Below, piece by piece: positions 15,455 through 24,800 of a stretch of 28,973 bases of DNA. Location of the stretch: positions 1 to 28,973 of IMG/VR virus record IMGVR_UViG_3300033148_000167. One strand, 5' to 3'. A program made the position numbers and the translations under genes. How positions within the stretch are numbered: the stretch's first letter is position 1; each line of letters begins with the position of its first letter. The DNA is from a virus. The notes beneath the pieces are model-generated. The model was not told the DNA's origin. It searched no databases and was given only the letters and a program-made list of their open reading frames with translations.

Positions 15455-17890
15455 TTATCTTGGATTAAATTCCGCAAGATCAAAACCATCTAAGCTATCT
15501 TCATTGGATTCGAAGCTAACTGGAGGTAGGTTATTTTTTCTTTGCTGAATAAGCTTTGACTGTTCAGTGTTGGCTTGACTAATACGCTTAGCCTTCGCAT
15601 CTTCACGCTTGTCTTCTCTTTGGTTTATAGCTGACTGCTCTACACCTTTTAAAGACATTTGCATTTGGAACTCAACCTGCATCAACTGCTGTTTTAGCAT
15701 AGCTTCATTCTTTTGTTTCTCAATTTCAAAAGCAATCTCAGCCTGCTTGACCTGTATCTTAGATTGAGCTTCTGCTTGCATCTTTTGCATAGCAGCTTCA
15801 GCTGCAGCTTGCTGTGACTGCATATTGTTTTGTTGCTGCATTTGCATCTCAGTAGCTTTTTGTTTTTGAGCCGCATCTTGCTTTTGCTTTCTCTTAAGCT
15901 TAAGAAGTTGGTTAGCCATTTTTAAGTTCTTAAGCTCTCTAATATCTATAGCGTCTTCGAGATCTATTCCTCCTTGCTGTAAGGCCATTTGAATATTCTG
16001 CTCTAACTGCTGCTTCTCCTCTTCATCAGGAGCAACCTCTATGAATATGCCGAAGTCATGTAAGTATAAGTTTTTAATTTCCTCTAACAACTTCATATTG
16101 TATTTTCCTATCTGCATAGCAAACTCATCCTTAAAGTCTGCATACTCTAAAACATCTGCCGTTCTTATAGATAAAGCTTCCGCTAATCTTTTTGTTAAAT
16201 ATAAACTTCCTTGAAGTATATGGCGTGTTGCTGTATTAGAGTTTAGCGCAGCAAGTTTCTGAACGCCAACCAATGAGTTAGGATCTGGAGTAGATCCGTC
16301 ACGAGCTTCGTTTAATCCCGTCACAGACCTAATCATATCTAAGTAGTGATTATAGTTTCCTATTAACATTTGCATTTTAGAAGCACCACTGTTAGATGTT
16401 AATTGCTGAATAGGAACTCTGGCATTGTTAAACTCACCATCCTGAGTATAGCTTCTTCCTACAACACTACCAGTTTGAAAGTATAGTCGTAAAGCGTCAG
16501 AAGGATCATAAGCATTTCCTGTTCCTAAGTCCACCTCGTTTAATCCATCAGCATCAATAAATACACCATCAGGAACAACTCTTGAAACCACTTGCTGTAT
16601 CTTTAAATGAGTCATCTGTATAAGATCTGCAAATGGTATCATTCTTCTAACTAAAGACTCTACTGCTCCTTTATACATTCTTGGAGCTACAGCCACATAG
16701 TTAGGCATTGCAAACTGATTAGACGAATTAGGTCTTACCATATTCTCCATCATCTTCCATTCAAGTAAGAAGTTGGTTCCCATAACCATCACACCCTCAT
16801 ACCAAACATCAATTGTCTTTTCAACCTTTTCGAATCCACCTTCGTCCATCATTTCTTGAGGGGGATTAAACTGATCGTCCTTCTCTACAACCTTAAAGTT
16901 TCCATCAGCTGTAGATTTCTTTTTATATACAAACTTATTTGTTGTCTTGTAATTAAAATACATGAGAGTACAAGTGTCTCTGGCAAACATACTATTCTCA
17001 TATATAGACGCTACATTATAATAGTTGTACCAAGCTTGACTGTATTTTGATATTTCCTCTAAGTCTTGATTTGTTAAATCTGGATTTATTTTTAACAGCT
17101 CTGTCATTGGAACTGTTTTTACTTCTCCCCAATAAAAGCAATCCTTGAAGTAAGGGTCCTCTGTATAGCTATACACCACATTTGCTGGATCAACATACTC
17201 AACTCGTATACCATCTCCTTTTTGAAACACATGCTTACATACACCTAATCCTAAAGTAGTAATGTCCATGTCACACCTTTTTCTCAAGTGATTATAGTCA
17301 TTCTCCTCAAACATAGTATTGATCGCTTCCTCAGCAGCTATCTCTATAGCAGGCTTGTAATTCATCTGCATAAACAATTCCAGTTCAGCATCATTTTCTG
17401 GAAGCTGATCTTCATTTATCTGAAACACCTCTATTCCAAAATCTTTTTCAATCTGACTAAGAACTGGTCTCGCAACCATTTGAGTCTCAACCATAGTTTG
17501 AAATTGATTTCTTTTCTCAGCAGACATTGCGTCTTGAGCAAAACAATTTATCTTAAATAATCTATCAGACATTCCGTTTACAACGATGTCTACAAACTTG
17601 GGTATAATTGGAACTGGTGTCCAATCTAAATTTAGATATGATAAATCACCATCAATAGCAAGTTCGGTTTTGTATTTAGCTATTGACTGCTCTCCTCTTG
17701 CATAAAGTCTTAATCTATTAAACTCTCTCCACTGACTGTAGAACCTACAATTACCTCCATCCTTTCTAAACCACTCGTATTGTATGGCTTGACCTATTTG
17801 AAGACCATACTCTTCAGTCTTCTTCTCCGCATCTGAAACAAATTGATCAGGGAATGCGGCAGCCTGTATATCTATTTTTACTGACTTCAT
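15455..17890 (-). CDS. Portal protein
   Basis: An 811-aa protein that would form the 12-fold ring at one capsid vertex through which DNA enters and leaves. Typical portal features include FYSQWREFNRLRLYARGEQS near residue 50, the segment PVPIIPKFVDIVVNGMSDRL, and a long central domain with YVDPANVVYSYTEDPYFKDC and GLNEARDGSTPDPNSLVG. The C-terminal 150 residues are a Gln/Met/Lys-rich helix, repetitive in alanine and glutamine (MQMQQQNNMQSQQAAAEAAM). That is longer than in most portals and probably forms a barrel extending into the head. It overlaps the terminase gene by four bases (ATGA type). A promoter element lies inside the terminase gene 43 bases upstream. Length and order match large Bacteroidetes podovirus portals. 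Confidence 0.85.
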   Translation of the reverse strand: MKSVKIDIQAAAFPDQFVSDAEKKTEEYGLQIGQAIQYEWFRKDGGNCRFYSQWREFNRLRLYARGEQSIAKYKTELAIDGDLSYLNLDWTPVPIIPKFVDIVVNGMSDRLFKINCFAQDAMSAEKRNQFQTMVETQMVARPVLSQIEKDFGIEVFQINEDQLPENDAELELFMQMNYKPAIEIAAEEAINTMFEENDYNHLRKRCDMDITTLGLGVCKHVFQKGDGIRVEYVDPANVVYSYTEDPYFKDCFYWGEVKTVPMTELLKINPDLTNQDLEEISKYSQAWYNYYNVASIYENSMFARDTCTLMYFNYKTTNKFVYKKKSTADGNFKVVEKDDQFNPPQEMMDEGGFEKVEKTIDVWYEGVMVMGTNFLLEWKMMENMVRPNSSNQFAMPNYVAVAPRMYKGAVESLVRRMIPFADLIQMTHLKIQQVVSRVVPDGVFIDADGLNEVDLGTGNAYDPSDALRLYFQTGSVVGRSYTQDGEFNNARVPIQQLTSNSGASKMQMLIGNYNHYLDMIRSVTGLNEARDGSTPDPNSLVGVQKLAALNSNTATRHILQGSLYLTKRLAEALSIRTADVLEYADFKDEFAMQIGKYNMKLLEEIKNLYLHDFGIFIEVAPDEEEKQQLEQNIQMALQQGGIDLEDAIDIRELKNLKMANQLLKLKRKQKQDAAQKQKATEMQMQQQNNMQSQQAAAEAAMQKMQAEAQSKIQVKQAEIAFEIEKQKNEAMLKQQLMQVEFQMQMSLKGVEQSAINQREDKREDAKAKRISQANTEQSKLIQQRKNNLPPVSFESNEDSLDGFDLAEFNPR

Positions 17891-20175
17891 CTATTAATTA
17901 TTTGACTTATTGAAGACTTATTATCGTATCTTGCAAAGTTAATACTTATTTTCGATTTTTGTTTAGAAGGTGTGTATAAGTGCTTCTGATTAGCCATAAT
18001 AGCCAAGCCAGAGCTTATAGCGGCATCAAACTTAGTTCTGTTAGTAATATCAAACTTAGCCCAATCTTCTAATGTTTTAGAAAAGTACATCTCTCCCATC
18101 TCTTCTGGATCTCTATATTCTTCTGAGAAATCCAAACCAATATGCTTCTCAATGTAAGACTCAATAGCTGCTGCGTGAGATTGTTTTACATCCTCAGAAG
18201 TGTTTGGTATACCCCCTAATTCCCTCTCTGTTTTAGATAACTTGTTGTATGTTTTGTCGGGACGATTCATTGAAAATCCTCTGTACCCTCTGTTCTTAAA
18301 ATGATACAGCAACCTTGGTTTGTTATTCTCTGCGAGTATTGGCATACCATAAAATACACAAGCCATTAAAACTTCCTCAAAGAATATTTCAGCGGTCTGT
18401 GGTCTCGCAATATATTCTAAAAAGAAATGATTACTTGGAGCGTTATCCATATTAAACTTAGTCATTCCATGTAAAGCTCCGTTAGAACCTTTACCAACTA
18501 CAACGCCAGATATATCGTAAGAGTCACAACCAAAGGATCCGAGATGCTCATTGCCAGGATACTTCTTTCCGTTTCTAACTTCTACTCTATTCCTCATGCC
18601 AGCTTCAGGTATCCATGTAACCAAAAACCTTCCATTCTTATTAGGGTGCCATACAACCTTACTGTCTTTTATCCCGTCCTTCCAAGCAAATGAACCCTGA
18701 GTTACTTGGTGCTTTAAATTAATGGAATCATTATAATCTATTTGTTGGTATATTTTAGTTAGATTAAATATTGATTGCTTGCTTTCGTCTCTAAAAGCGT
18801 GGGACTCCGTTCTTGGAAACTGTCTGTAAAATTCATTAAGAGCATCAGCATCTTGAGCTAAAGACTCTACTTCATTCTCCCAATAGTCTATAGCGCCCAT
18901 ACTAATATCTTCTCCATCAATACCTATTATTGGTTCTTTAGGAGTTCTTAGCACTGGCATCCCATACATATCAATATAACCTTCAAAGTTCCACTCCATA
19001 GGAATAAACAAACAATACAGTCCACTTTTAGTTTGACCGTTTGAGTTTCTTTTAGATGGTAAAGAGTCTTCGTAAAGCTTTTTAAAATTACTACCACCTT
19101 TGTCTAATGCATTTGATGTTGAACCCATCATACACTTTCCTATAACTTTACTACCTAATCTTAGACATGTCTTAGTTACACGCCAGTTGTTTAGAATGTT
19201 ATCAGGCTTCTCCCACTTACCGCTCTCATCGTGTAAAAGTAATTGTAGCTTCTCACCATCATAGCTATTATCCCCAGTATTCTTCCAATCAATAGTAGTA
19301 TCTAATCCTTCAAGTTCATTGTCCTCTATCTCATACATGTTCTTTTTTGTAATCTTAGAAGCAGGAACACGATATGCTAATTCTGTCTTTGGCTTGTCCA
19401 TACCATCTTGTATGGGCTTGAAAAAAAACGGGTAGTTGTTAGATATAGGAACAACCTTGTCGGTAAACATTTTCTTAGCATCCGAACCAGTCTTAGATAG
19501 TATTCCTATACGAGCATCCTTGGTTATGGTGGCTGCGTTAACTCCTTCTGAAGAACTCATAAAAGAAAATCCAGAACGTCTAATCTTTAGGTAGCACATT
19601 CCAAAGCTTCTCTTGTCTGCCTTACACGCTTCCCAAAATATATAGAATATTCTGTTTGCTTCACGAAAGTCTGGCAGACCAACATCAATCTTAGTCCATT
19701 GTAAATACATATAGTGAGTTCCAGTAATGTATGTAGGATTTCCATTATTCATAAACCAGAAGCCTTCTTCTCTTCTATCAAACTCTGACTCTATATAGTC
19801 TACCCATTTGCTTTTGAATTGGTCAGGAACCTCATGCCACTGAAATATAGACTTAATACGAGACAGCTCTTTGGGATAGTCAGAAGCTTCCCAGTATTGT
19901 TCCTTCTTTGTTGAGCTTCTTTTATAAACATCCTTTGGAGGTTTAGGTAGAGCAATCTTTAAACCATTAATATTTATTATATCGCCAATCTCTCCAGTCT
20001 TAGATATTACAACAATATCATACTTTGGGTCGTAACCATACTTCCATGACCTGGCTCTATTCTTGTTGGTTACAACAGACTTAGATACAATACCCTTTAG
20101 CGTAGTATATAATTTATTTTGATCTTGACTCTGCAAATCCCTTTGGCTTACTTGATTTAGATTCAACAACTCCAC
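17887..20175 (-). CDS. terL: Terminase large subunit
   Basis: A 762-aa packaging motor. The ATPase half has a divergent Walker A-like loop RRSGFSFMSS at 199-208, in which the usual Lys of GK(S/T) is Phe. The Walker B strand is LQLLLHDES with D316-E317, and MMGSTSNA at 349-356 fits the coupling motif. The nuclease half has SFGCDSYDISG with D551, and LAENNKP with E616, as probable metal ligands, followed by RPDKTYNK. The start is a GTG at 20173-20175: an in-frame TAG lies two codons upstream, and the next Met is near residue 142, inside the conserved region. Using it gives a 62-base overlap with the upstream gene. Portal and scaffold follow. The role is clear; the start is less so. Confidence 0.85.
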   Translation of the reverse strand: MELLNLNQVSQRDLQSQDQNKLYTTLKGIVSKSVVTNKNRARSWKYGYDPKYDIVVISKTGEIGDIININGLKIALPKPPKDVYKRSSTKKEQYWEASDYPKELSRIKSIFQWHEVPDQFKSKWVDYIESEFDRREEGFWFMNNGNPTYITGTHYMYLQWTKIDVGLPDFREANRIFYIFWEACKADKRSFGMCYLKIRRSGFSFMSSSEGVNAATITKDARIGILSKTGSDAKKMFTDKVVPISNNYPFFFKPIQDGMDKPKTELAYRVPASKITKKNMYEIEDNELEGLDTTIDWKNTGDNSYDGEKLQLLLHDESGKWEKPDNILNNWRVTKTCLRLGSKVIGKCMMGSTSNALDKGGSNFKKLYEDSLPSKRNSNGQTKSGLYCLFIPMEWNFEGYIDMYGMPVLRTPKEPIIGIDGEDISMGAIDYWENEVESLAQDADALNEFYRQFPRTESHAFRDESKQSIFNLTKIYQQIDYNDSINLKHQVTQGSFAWKDGIKDSKVVWHPNKNGRFLVTWIPEAGMRNRVEVRNGKKYPGNEHLGSFGCDSYDISGVVVGKGSNGALHGMTKFNMDNAPSNHFFLEYIARPQTAEIFFEEVLMACVFYGMPILAENNKPRLLYHFKNRGYRGFSMNRPDKTYNKLSKTERELGGIPNTSEDVKQSHAAAIESYIEKHIGLDFSEEYRDPEEMGEMYFSKTLEDWAKFDITNRTKFDAAISSGLAIMANQKHLYTPSKQKSKISINFARYDNKSSISQIINR
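17934..17951 (-). promoter_or_regulatory. Promoter element TAACTTTG inside terL, second copy of an 18-bp repeat
   Basis: AAATAAGTATTAACTTTG on the minus strand, identical over 18 bases to 15108-15125, lies within the last 20 codons of terL and encodes K-I-S-I-N-F there. It is 43 bases upstream of the portal ATG and would start a portal-first transcript independent of the terminase. Confidence 0.6.
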
Positions 20176-20392
20176 CTTCTAATAAGGCCTTCTCCTCTTC
20201 TATTCTTTTTAATATTTCAAAAGCATCCATAATACAAAGCTTCTTAGTGGCTGCAGCATTCTTTAATCTGTCGGCAGCTAACTCATCATCCTTGTCGAAC
20301 TTAATAATATCTTCCTTAGCCACCTTAACTAATTGCTTAACAGCTTTTTCTCCAGCATCTATAATGCTTAACTTTAATTCTTTACTACTCAT
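20114..20392 (-). CDS. Small helical protein, possible small terminase subunit
   Basis: A 92-aa protein predicted to be almost entirely helical: DAGEKAVKQLVKVAKEDI, then KFDKDDELAADRLKNAAATK, then DAFEILKRIEEEKALLEGG, ending in a polar tail. Its place directly upstream of the large terminase gene, with a 62-base overlap, and its small helical form suggest a small terminase subunit or terminase accessory protein, which bind the phage DNA ends. I see no clear helix-turn-helix, so this is positional inference. It overlaps the oxygenase gene by 8 bases. The ATG (MSSKELKL) is well placed. A host-takeover protein is also possible. Confidence 0.7.
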   Translation of the reverse strand: MSSKELKLSIIDAGEKAVKQLVKVAKEDIIKFDKDDELAADRLKNAAATKKLCIMDAFEILKRIEEEKALLEGGVVESKSSKPKGFAESRSK

Positions 20393-20957
20393 ACTTATAA
20401 AACATTACAAAAACATTTCTACCTTCTTTCCATGAAACATTAGGATACTTACTATGAAAGTAACTGGATGGATAAGAAACTAATCTATTCTCTTCGTACC
20501 CAACAACAGTGCTCAATCTCCATCTATCTGTATCCTCAGCATCTACATCTATCATACGGTCATAATCCTCATCTGTTATGTCTTTAGGGATTTCTCTTCC
20601 GTAAACATCATGCTCCCATAAAGCTGTTCCGTGTAAATCTTCTTTCTCTCTGGGTGACATATAAAGAACTAAAGCTCTATCAGGCTTCTCTCCATTTATG
20701 TTTAAATCAGAGTGTATTCTCCATGTTGTATCTAAGTCATCATTAGATGTCCTGAAGAAACTTAATATATTGTATAACTTTTTTCCTTCAATCTTAGACA
20801 AGGCATGCAATACATATTCATCAAAGTCAGGCAAAGATTCTTTTATATGAAAGTCTTTTCCTCCAGAAATAACTTCATTAAACTCTCCACTATTTAAGTA
20901 TTCTTGCAGAATATTAAACAATCCTTTGGGAACAAAATCATCTACAATATATATCAT
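20385..20957 (-). CDS. 2-oxoglutarate/Fe(II)-dependent oxygenase
   Basis: A 190-aa protein of the non-haem iron oxygenase type. The metal ligands are readable: the H-x-D pair RIHSDLN (H82, D84) and the distal His in SYFHSKYP (H168), with R180 in KEGRNVFVMF suitably placed to bind 2-oxoglutarate. Between them lie the double-stranded beta helix strands, including ALVLYMSPRE. Such enzymes hydroxylate proteins, nucleic acids or small molecules; in phages they are often near virion or packaging genes, and the substrate is usually unknown. The ATG overlaps the stop of the GroES-like gene by four bases and its end overlaps the next gene by 8, so it is translated in a tight cluster. I am confident of the fold; the substrate cannot be told. 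Confidence 0.8.
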   Translation of the reverse strand: MIYIVDDFVPKGLFNILQEYLNSGEFNEVISGGKDFHIKESLPDFDEYVLHALSKIEGKKLYNILSFFRTSNDDLDTTWRIHSDLNINGEKPDRALVLYMSPREKEDLHGTALWEHDVYGREIPKDITDEDYDRMIDVDAEDTDRWRLSTVVGYEENRLVSYPSSYFHSKYPNVSWKEGRNVFVMFYKYE

Positions 20958-21520
20958 AATAGCATAGTAATATTATTAGTAAACATTCTATAAAGCTTTT
21001 CATCCTCAACCGTAAACTCATACTCGCTGTCTGGCTGGAATCCTATTTGATCTCCAACCTTTAAACCTTTATCAATAAGCTCTTGGTTTATATACTTTAT
21101 AGTTCCAACCAAAGGCTCCTCCTTGATTCCTGTAAACAAAAAGAAATCTTCTTTATTTTCAACTGGTTTTACAAAGCAATACTTTCCGTGAGCGTGCCAT
21201 TGTTTTCCATCATTAAATAAAAAGAATTGATCAGGGTCTATAAAGAATAAGTCTTCTTTGAAATAACTCTTACCGCTCTTTTGTATTCCATACATATTGT
21301 AAAAAAACTTGAACACATTGTGGTGAACAAGTAGAGTGTCCCCTTTTTTAATAGGACCCTTATAAGCTAATGGAGTAGAAACAACCTCTGCAAATCTATT
21401 AGATACAGTGTGGTCTTCCTGTGAAGAACTAATAATAAACTCCACATCTCCTATGTCTTTAGTGTTATCATATCGCTTTCCCTTCATGGGTCTAACGATA
21501 AACTGATATGGTGACCTCAT
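20954..21520 (-). CDS. Tandem GroES-like (co-chaperonin fold) protein
   Basis: A 188-aa protein that reads as two GroES-like barrels in a row. Domain 1 (about 4-102) begins FIVRPMKGK, has FAEVVSTPLAYKGPIKKGDT then LLVHHNVFK, and finishes YFKEDLFFIDPDQFFLF. Domain 2 (about 113-188) has CFVKPVENK, VGTIKYINQ, GLKVGDQIGF and KLYRMFTNNITMLL. Each follows the co-chaperonin pattern of an N-terminal strand, a G-x-V-x-x-V strand, V-x-x-GD-x-V-x-F, and a final strand after an Asp or Asn. Standard GroES has one such unit of about 97 residues; T4 gp31 and similar phage proteins assist capsid folding with host GroEL. The tandem form and the long insertion in the mobile-loop region of domain 1 are unusual. 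Fold call moderate; cooperation with GroEL is inferred. Confidence 0.6.
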   Translation of the reverse strand: MRSPYQFIVRPMKGKRYDNTKDIGDVEFIISSSQEDHTVSNRFAEVVSTPLAYKGPIKKGDTLLVHHNVFKFFYNMYGIQKSGKSYFKEDLFFIDPDQFFLFNDGKQWHAHGKYCFVKPVENKEDFFLFTGIKEEPLVGTIKYINQELIDKGLKVGDQIGFQPDSEYEFTVEDEKLYRMFTNNITMLL

Positions 21521-21738
21521 TAAAAATTAATATTAAATTCAACTGAAATTGGAAGAGTAAACAAAAACTCTTTCCACAAATATACAGCGTCATCCTTTAC
21601 AATCCAAATCTTATATGATGTCTCCTTTGCTTGAATAAGATGTATCTTGTAGTTTCCACCAAGAACATCTTGCCCAACTATGTAGTGCATAGCGCTATCT
21701 TTGTAGTCAGCGCCAATTGATATTTTTCTAATATCCAT
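21520..21738 (-). CDS. Small protein of unknown function
   Basis: A 72-aa protein, MDIRKISIGADYKDSAMHYI, apparently a small beta-sheet protein with alternating hydrophobic residues (YKIHLIQAKETSYKIWIVKD, then YLWKEFLFTLPI). No cysteines, membrane segment or known motif. Its stop overlaps the ATG of the GroES-like gene by one base and it starts 6 bases after a 44-aa ORF, which places it in the same co-transcribed cluster. I have no basis for a function. Confidence 0.65.
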   Translation of the reverse strand: MDIRKISIGADYKDSAMHYIVGQDVLGGNYKIHLIQAKETSYKIWIVKDDAVYLWKEFLFTLPISVEFNINF

Positions 21739-21744
21739 TTGATT

Positions 21745-21879
21745 TTATTTTTCATCAACAACTATACAGCTATTCATAATTTCTGTAATTTCCTTTACAG
21801 TGTCTAAGTGACTTATGGGTAGTGTTTGTAGTAGTTTATTGATTTTATTAATTACTTCTTCAGTTAATTTAATTTCCAT
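21745..21879 (-). CDS. Hidden 44-aa helical protein
   Basis: The 145 bases between the large fibre gene and the 72-aa gene are not empty. An ATG at 21877-21879 opens a 44-codon frame that ends with TAA at 21745-21747 and reads MEIKLTEEVINKINKLLQTL and onward to IVVDEK. It is probably one or two helices, acidic and hydrophilic. Gaps of 4 and 6 bases to its neighbours match the tight spacing elsewhere, which is the main support. Function unknown. Confidence 0.55.
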   Translation of the reverse strand: MEIKLTEEVINKINKLLQTLPISHLDTVKEITEIMNSCIVVDEK

Positions 21880-21883
21880 TTTA

Positions 21884-24800
21884 TTATGCTAATAATATTC
21901 TTTCAAGCGTTCCATTTATAAATACCTCCCAGTACTTCCCTTGCGATACTGATGATGTTACAACATTTCCAGATGGGATGGCTGCTGAACCAATGTGTAT
22001 CGTGTTGGGTCCATTGGTATTCTGAGCGCCTTTACCTATAACTATAGATCCCTCGTAATTTGTATAAGCATTAGCTCCTATAACAATTGAGTTTGAATGC
22101 TGATTTCCGCTCGTTCCATTTTGCACGTCATAACCTATAAGAACAGAGCTCTGAACTTGAGTTGTATATCCAGCGTCTGAAGCTGCGTCCTCACCAATAA
22201 TAACAGATCCTAAGTGGTTAGTATTGTATCTTGCTGCATTAGTACCAATAACAAGAGCGCTTTGATTTCCTCCTGAATAACCTGCATAAGAACCGATTAG
22301 AACTGAAGCGCTTTTTTGTCCAGACCCAGAATTTTTTCCTGCTTGATAACCTATGATAACACTCGCCTCTCCTCCTGTAGAGTTTAAGTTTTGACCAGCT
22401 AAAGCTCCGATAATAACATCTCCTGATGTCAATCCGTTAGTGGAATTTTCTGCGACACCAAATCCCATAAGAACGGTTGAGGCTTCGTCAGTCATTGTGT
22501 TGCCTATTCGAGCTCCTACAATTGTATTAGACTCAAAATCTCCTGCAGCAGAAGTTGGGTCTGCCAGGTTTAATCCATCTGAAGTAACTATAATGTTATA
22601 TCTTCCAAAGGCATTTTGATTTAATTTATTATCTAAAGTGTTAACACCAAAAGAAGGAGTTGATGTATATCCGCCACCTGCGTTAAGCTTGAATCCGTTC
22701 AATCCTGCACCTGCTGAAATTGCATAACCAAGAGTGTCAACTGTATTTTCAAATCCTATAGATTTACCTTGATTTCCATTATCTACAATTCTACTATCAC
22801 CAACAGATGTTCCTGCTGGATTATCAAACTTAGCTATAAAATTCTGCGTTCCTGATATTGGAAAGCTACCAAGGTTTATAGTAAGATAATAAACTCCTCC
22901 AACCTGTGAAATAGCCGTGCTTATTCCTGTTCCTCCAAGTATTTGAAGATCGTTATTTGTTGGGTCTATTGTTGCGGAACCCACATCAGCAGCTAAATTC
23001 CATGATGCTAACCCTGTCCCAGATCCTGTGTAATCAATTGTAAACATTCCAGCGTCCGTACCATCTGGAGTGACAGTTATATCTGTTCCTCCAACAAGGC
23101 TTGTAACACCAGTGTTTTCTATAGTAATTGCTCCAGTGTTGGCACTTAAATTCAATCCATTACCAGTAGATGTTAAGGAAGTAACACCAGTGTTTGTAAT
23201 GGTTGCTGATTTAGTTCCAGCTACATTACTTAAAACAACATCAATTCCAGCTCCGTTATTAAGGTTAAGAGTGTTCCCATCATTCATACCAAACTGAGAT
23301 GTTCCTGATCCGTCAGAGGCAACAATAAAATTACTCATTGATCCAGTTGGCCCAGTGTAAGCTATTGTTACATCTCCAGTATAATTACCAGCACCTTGGT
23401 CAGATCCAGTAGTGATTTCTAAGTTAGCTCCTGCTGTTAAGGTATTCACCTGATTTCCTGCAAGTGTCGGTACAGCCCATGTATTATCCCCTCTTAAGAA
23501 TGTAGTAGCGTCTGTAGTTCCAGTAGCTGACAAGTCAGCTGTTACCGTAACGCTTCCTGAAGTAGAGGAGGTAGGAGACATATCTATAAATGTTCCGTCT
23601 GTAGTAGAAACATCTAATACTCCATCATTAGTTAGTGTTACACTTCCTGTTGATGCAGAGGCGGTTATGCCACTGCCTCCAGTAATATCAAGAACACCAT
23701 TGTTTTGTATTCCAACAACGTAAGGACTTGCAAAAGTTCCCAGTCCAGAAAGAGCACAAATAATACCACTTCCTATAGAATTAAAAGTAACATAGTCGCT
23801 ATCTTCAATATCGCTATAAACTCCAGTTGCACCAGCTGCAAGCTTCCAAAGACTCATTGTTCCAGGAGCTGCTCCAGCAGTAATAGCGCTAACATGTCCC
23901 TCAGCTGTAACCGTAACTGAACTTGGGTAACTGTAAGCGGCAGCCGCAACACCTGATGCATCGTGAGATATAGTAACATTGTTTGTTGCTGTGACAGCAG
24001 TACTAATAGGAGCTGTTCCTAATATGCTAAGCGTGTTATCTGTTGTGTCTACAGTATCCGTACCTGAATCGCCTGCTATACCAAATGATGCCATACCAGC
24101 AGTGTTGGACACCCAACTACCATCTCCAGCAAGAACAGTACCTGCTGTTCCACCTGTTGGAACATAACCAACATTAGACCCTCCAGCATAAGCATAAGAT
24201 GTAAGCTGAAGGTTATTTGTATTTATTGAAGCGGCCAAAGGAAACCCTGTAGATGTTGATGTAGCTATTGACTGCGTAAGAACAGCAGCTGTGCTTAAGG
24301 TTATATCATCACCAGATAAAGTAGATGTAATCCCTGTTCCACCGATTATGTTTACGGTATCGCCATTAGTTATAGATGATGTGCTTGAGTTGTCACCTAT
24401 ACTCCAGCTGCTCATACTTCCACCTCCGCCAATAAAACTTAAGGCAGCTTGACCATCAGCGCCAATAGTAACTGATATATCAGGTGAGCCTGTTATGTTT
24501 GTAATACCAGTGTTTACAAAAGTGACTACGTCTGTAGCTGATACAGTGGCTGTCATACCAGTGCCTGCGCTAAACGCTGGAGTACCAACTAAGAAACTTA
24601 TTATGTTTCCGTCAGTAATTGTTGCAGTGTTTGCTGCTCCGTCTCGAATATCAAAGCTACTCATTGTACCGCCACCAGAAGGTAGTGCGGTCCAAGCTCC
24701 TGAAGCTCCATCAAGATACTGACCAGCTGCTCCTCCTGCAGGTACATGACCTACATTAGATCCACCAGCATATGCATTTGAAACAACACTTACAGCTCCT

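Noticed and set aside
15454-15489. Earlier ATG for the basic protein
   Set aside because: It would overlap the end of the portal gene; the ATG at 15453, one base after the portal stop, matches local spacing and begins the basic sequence.
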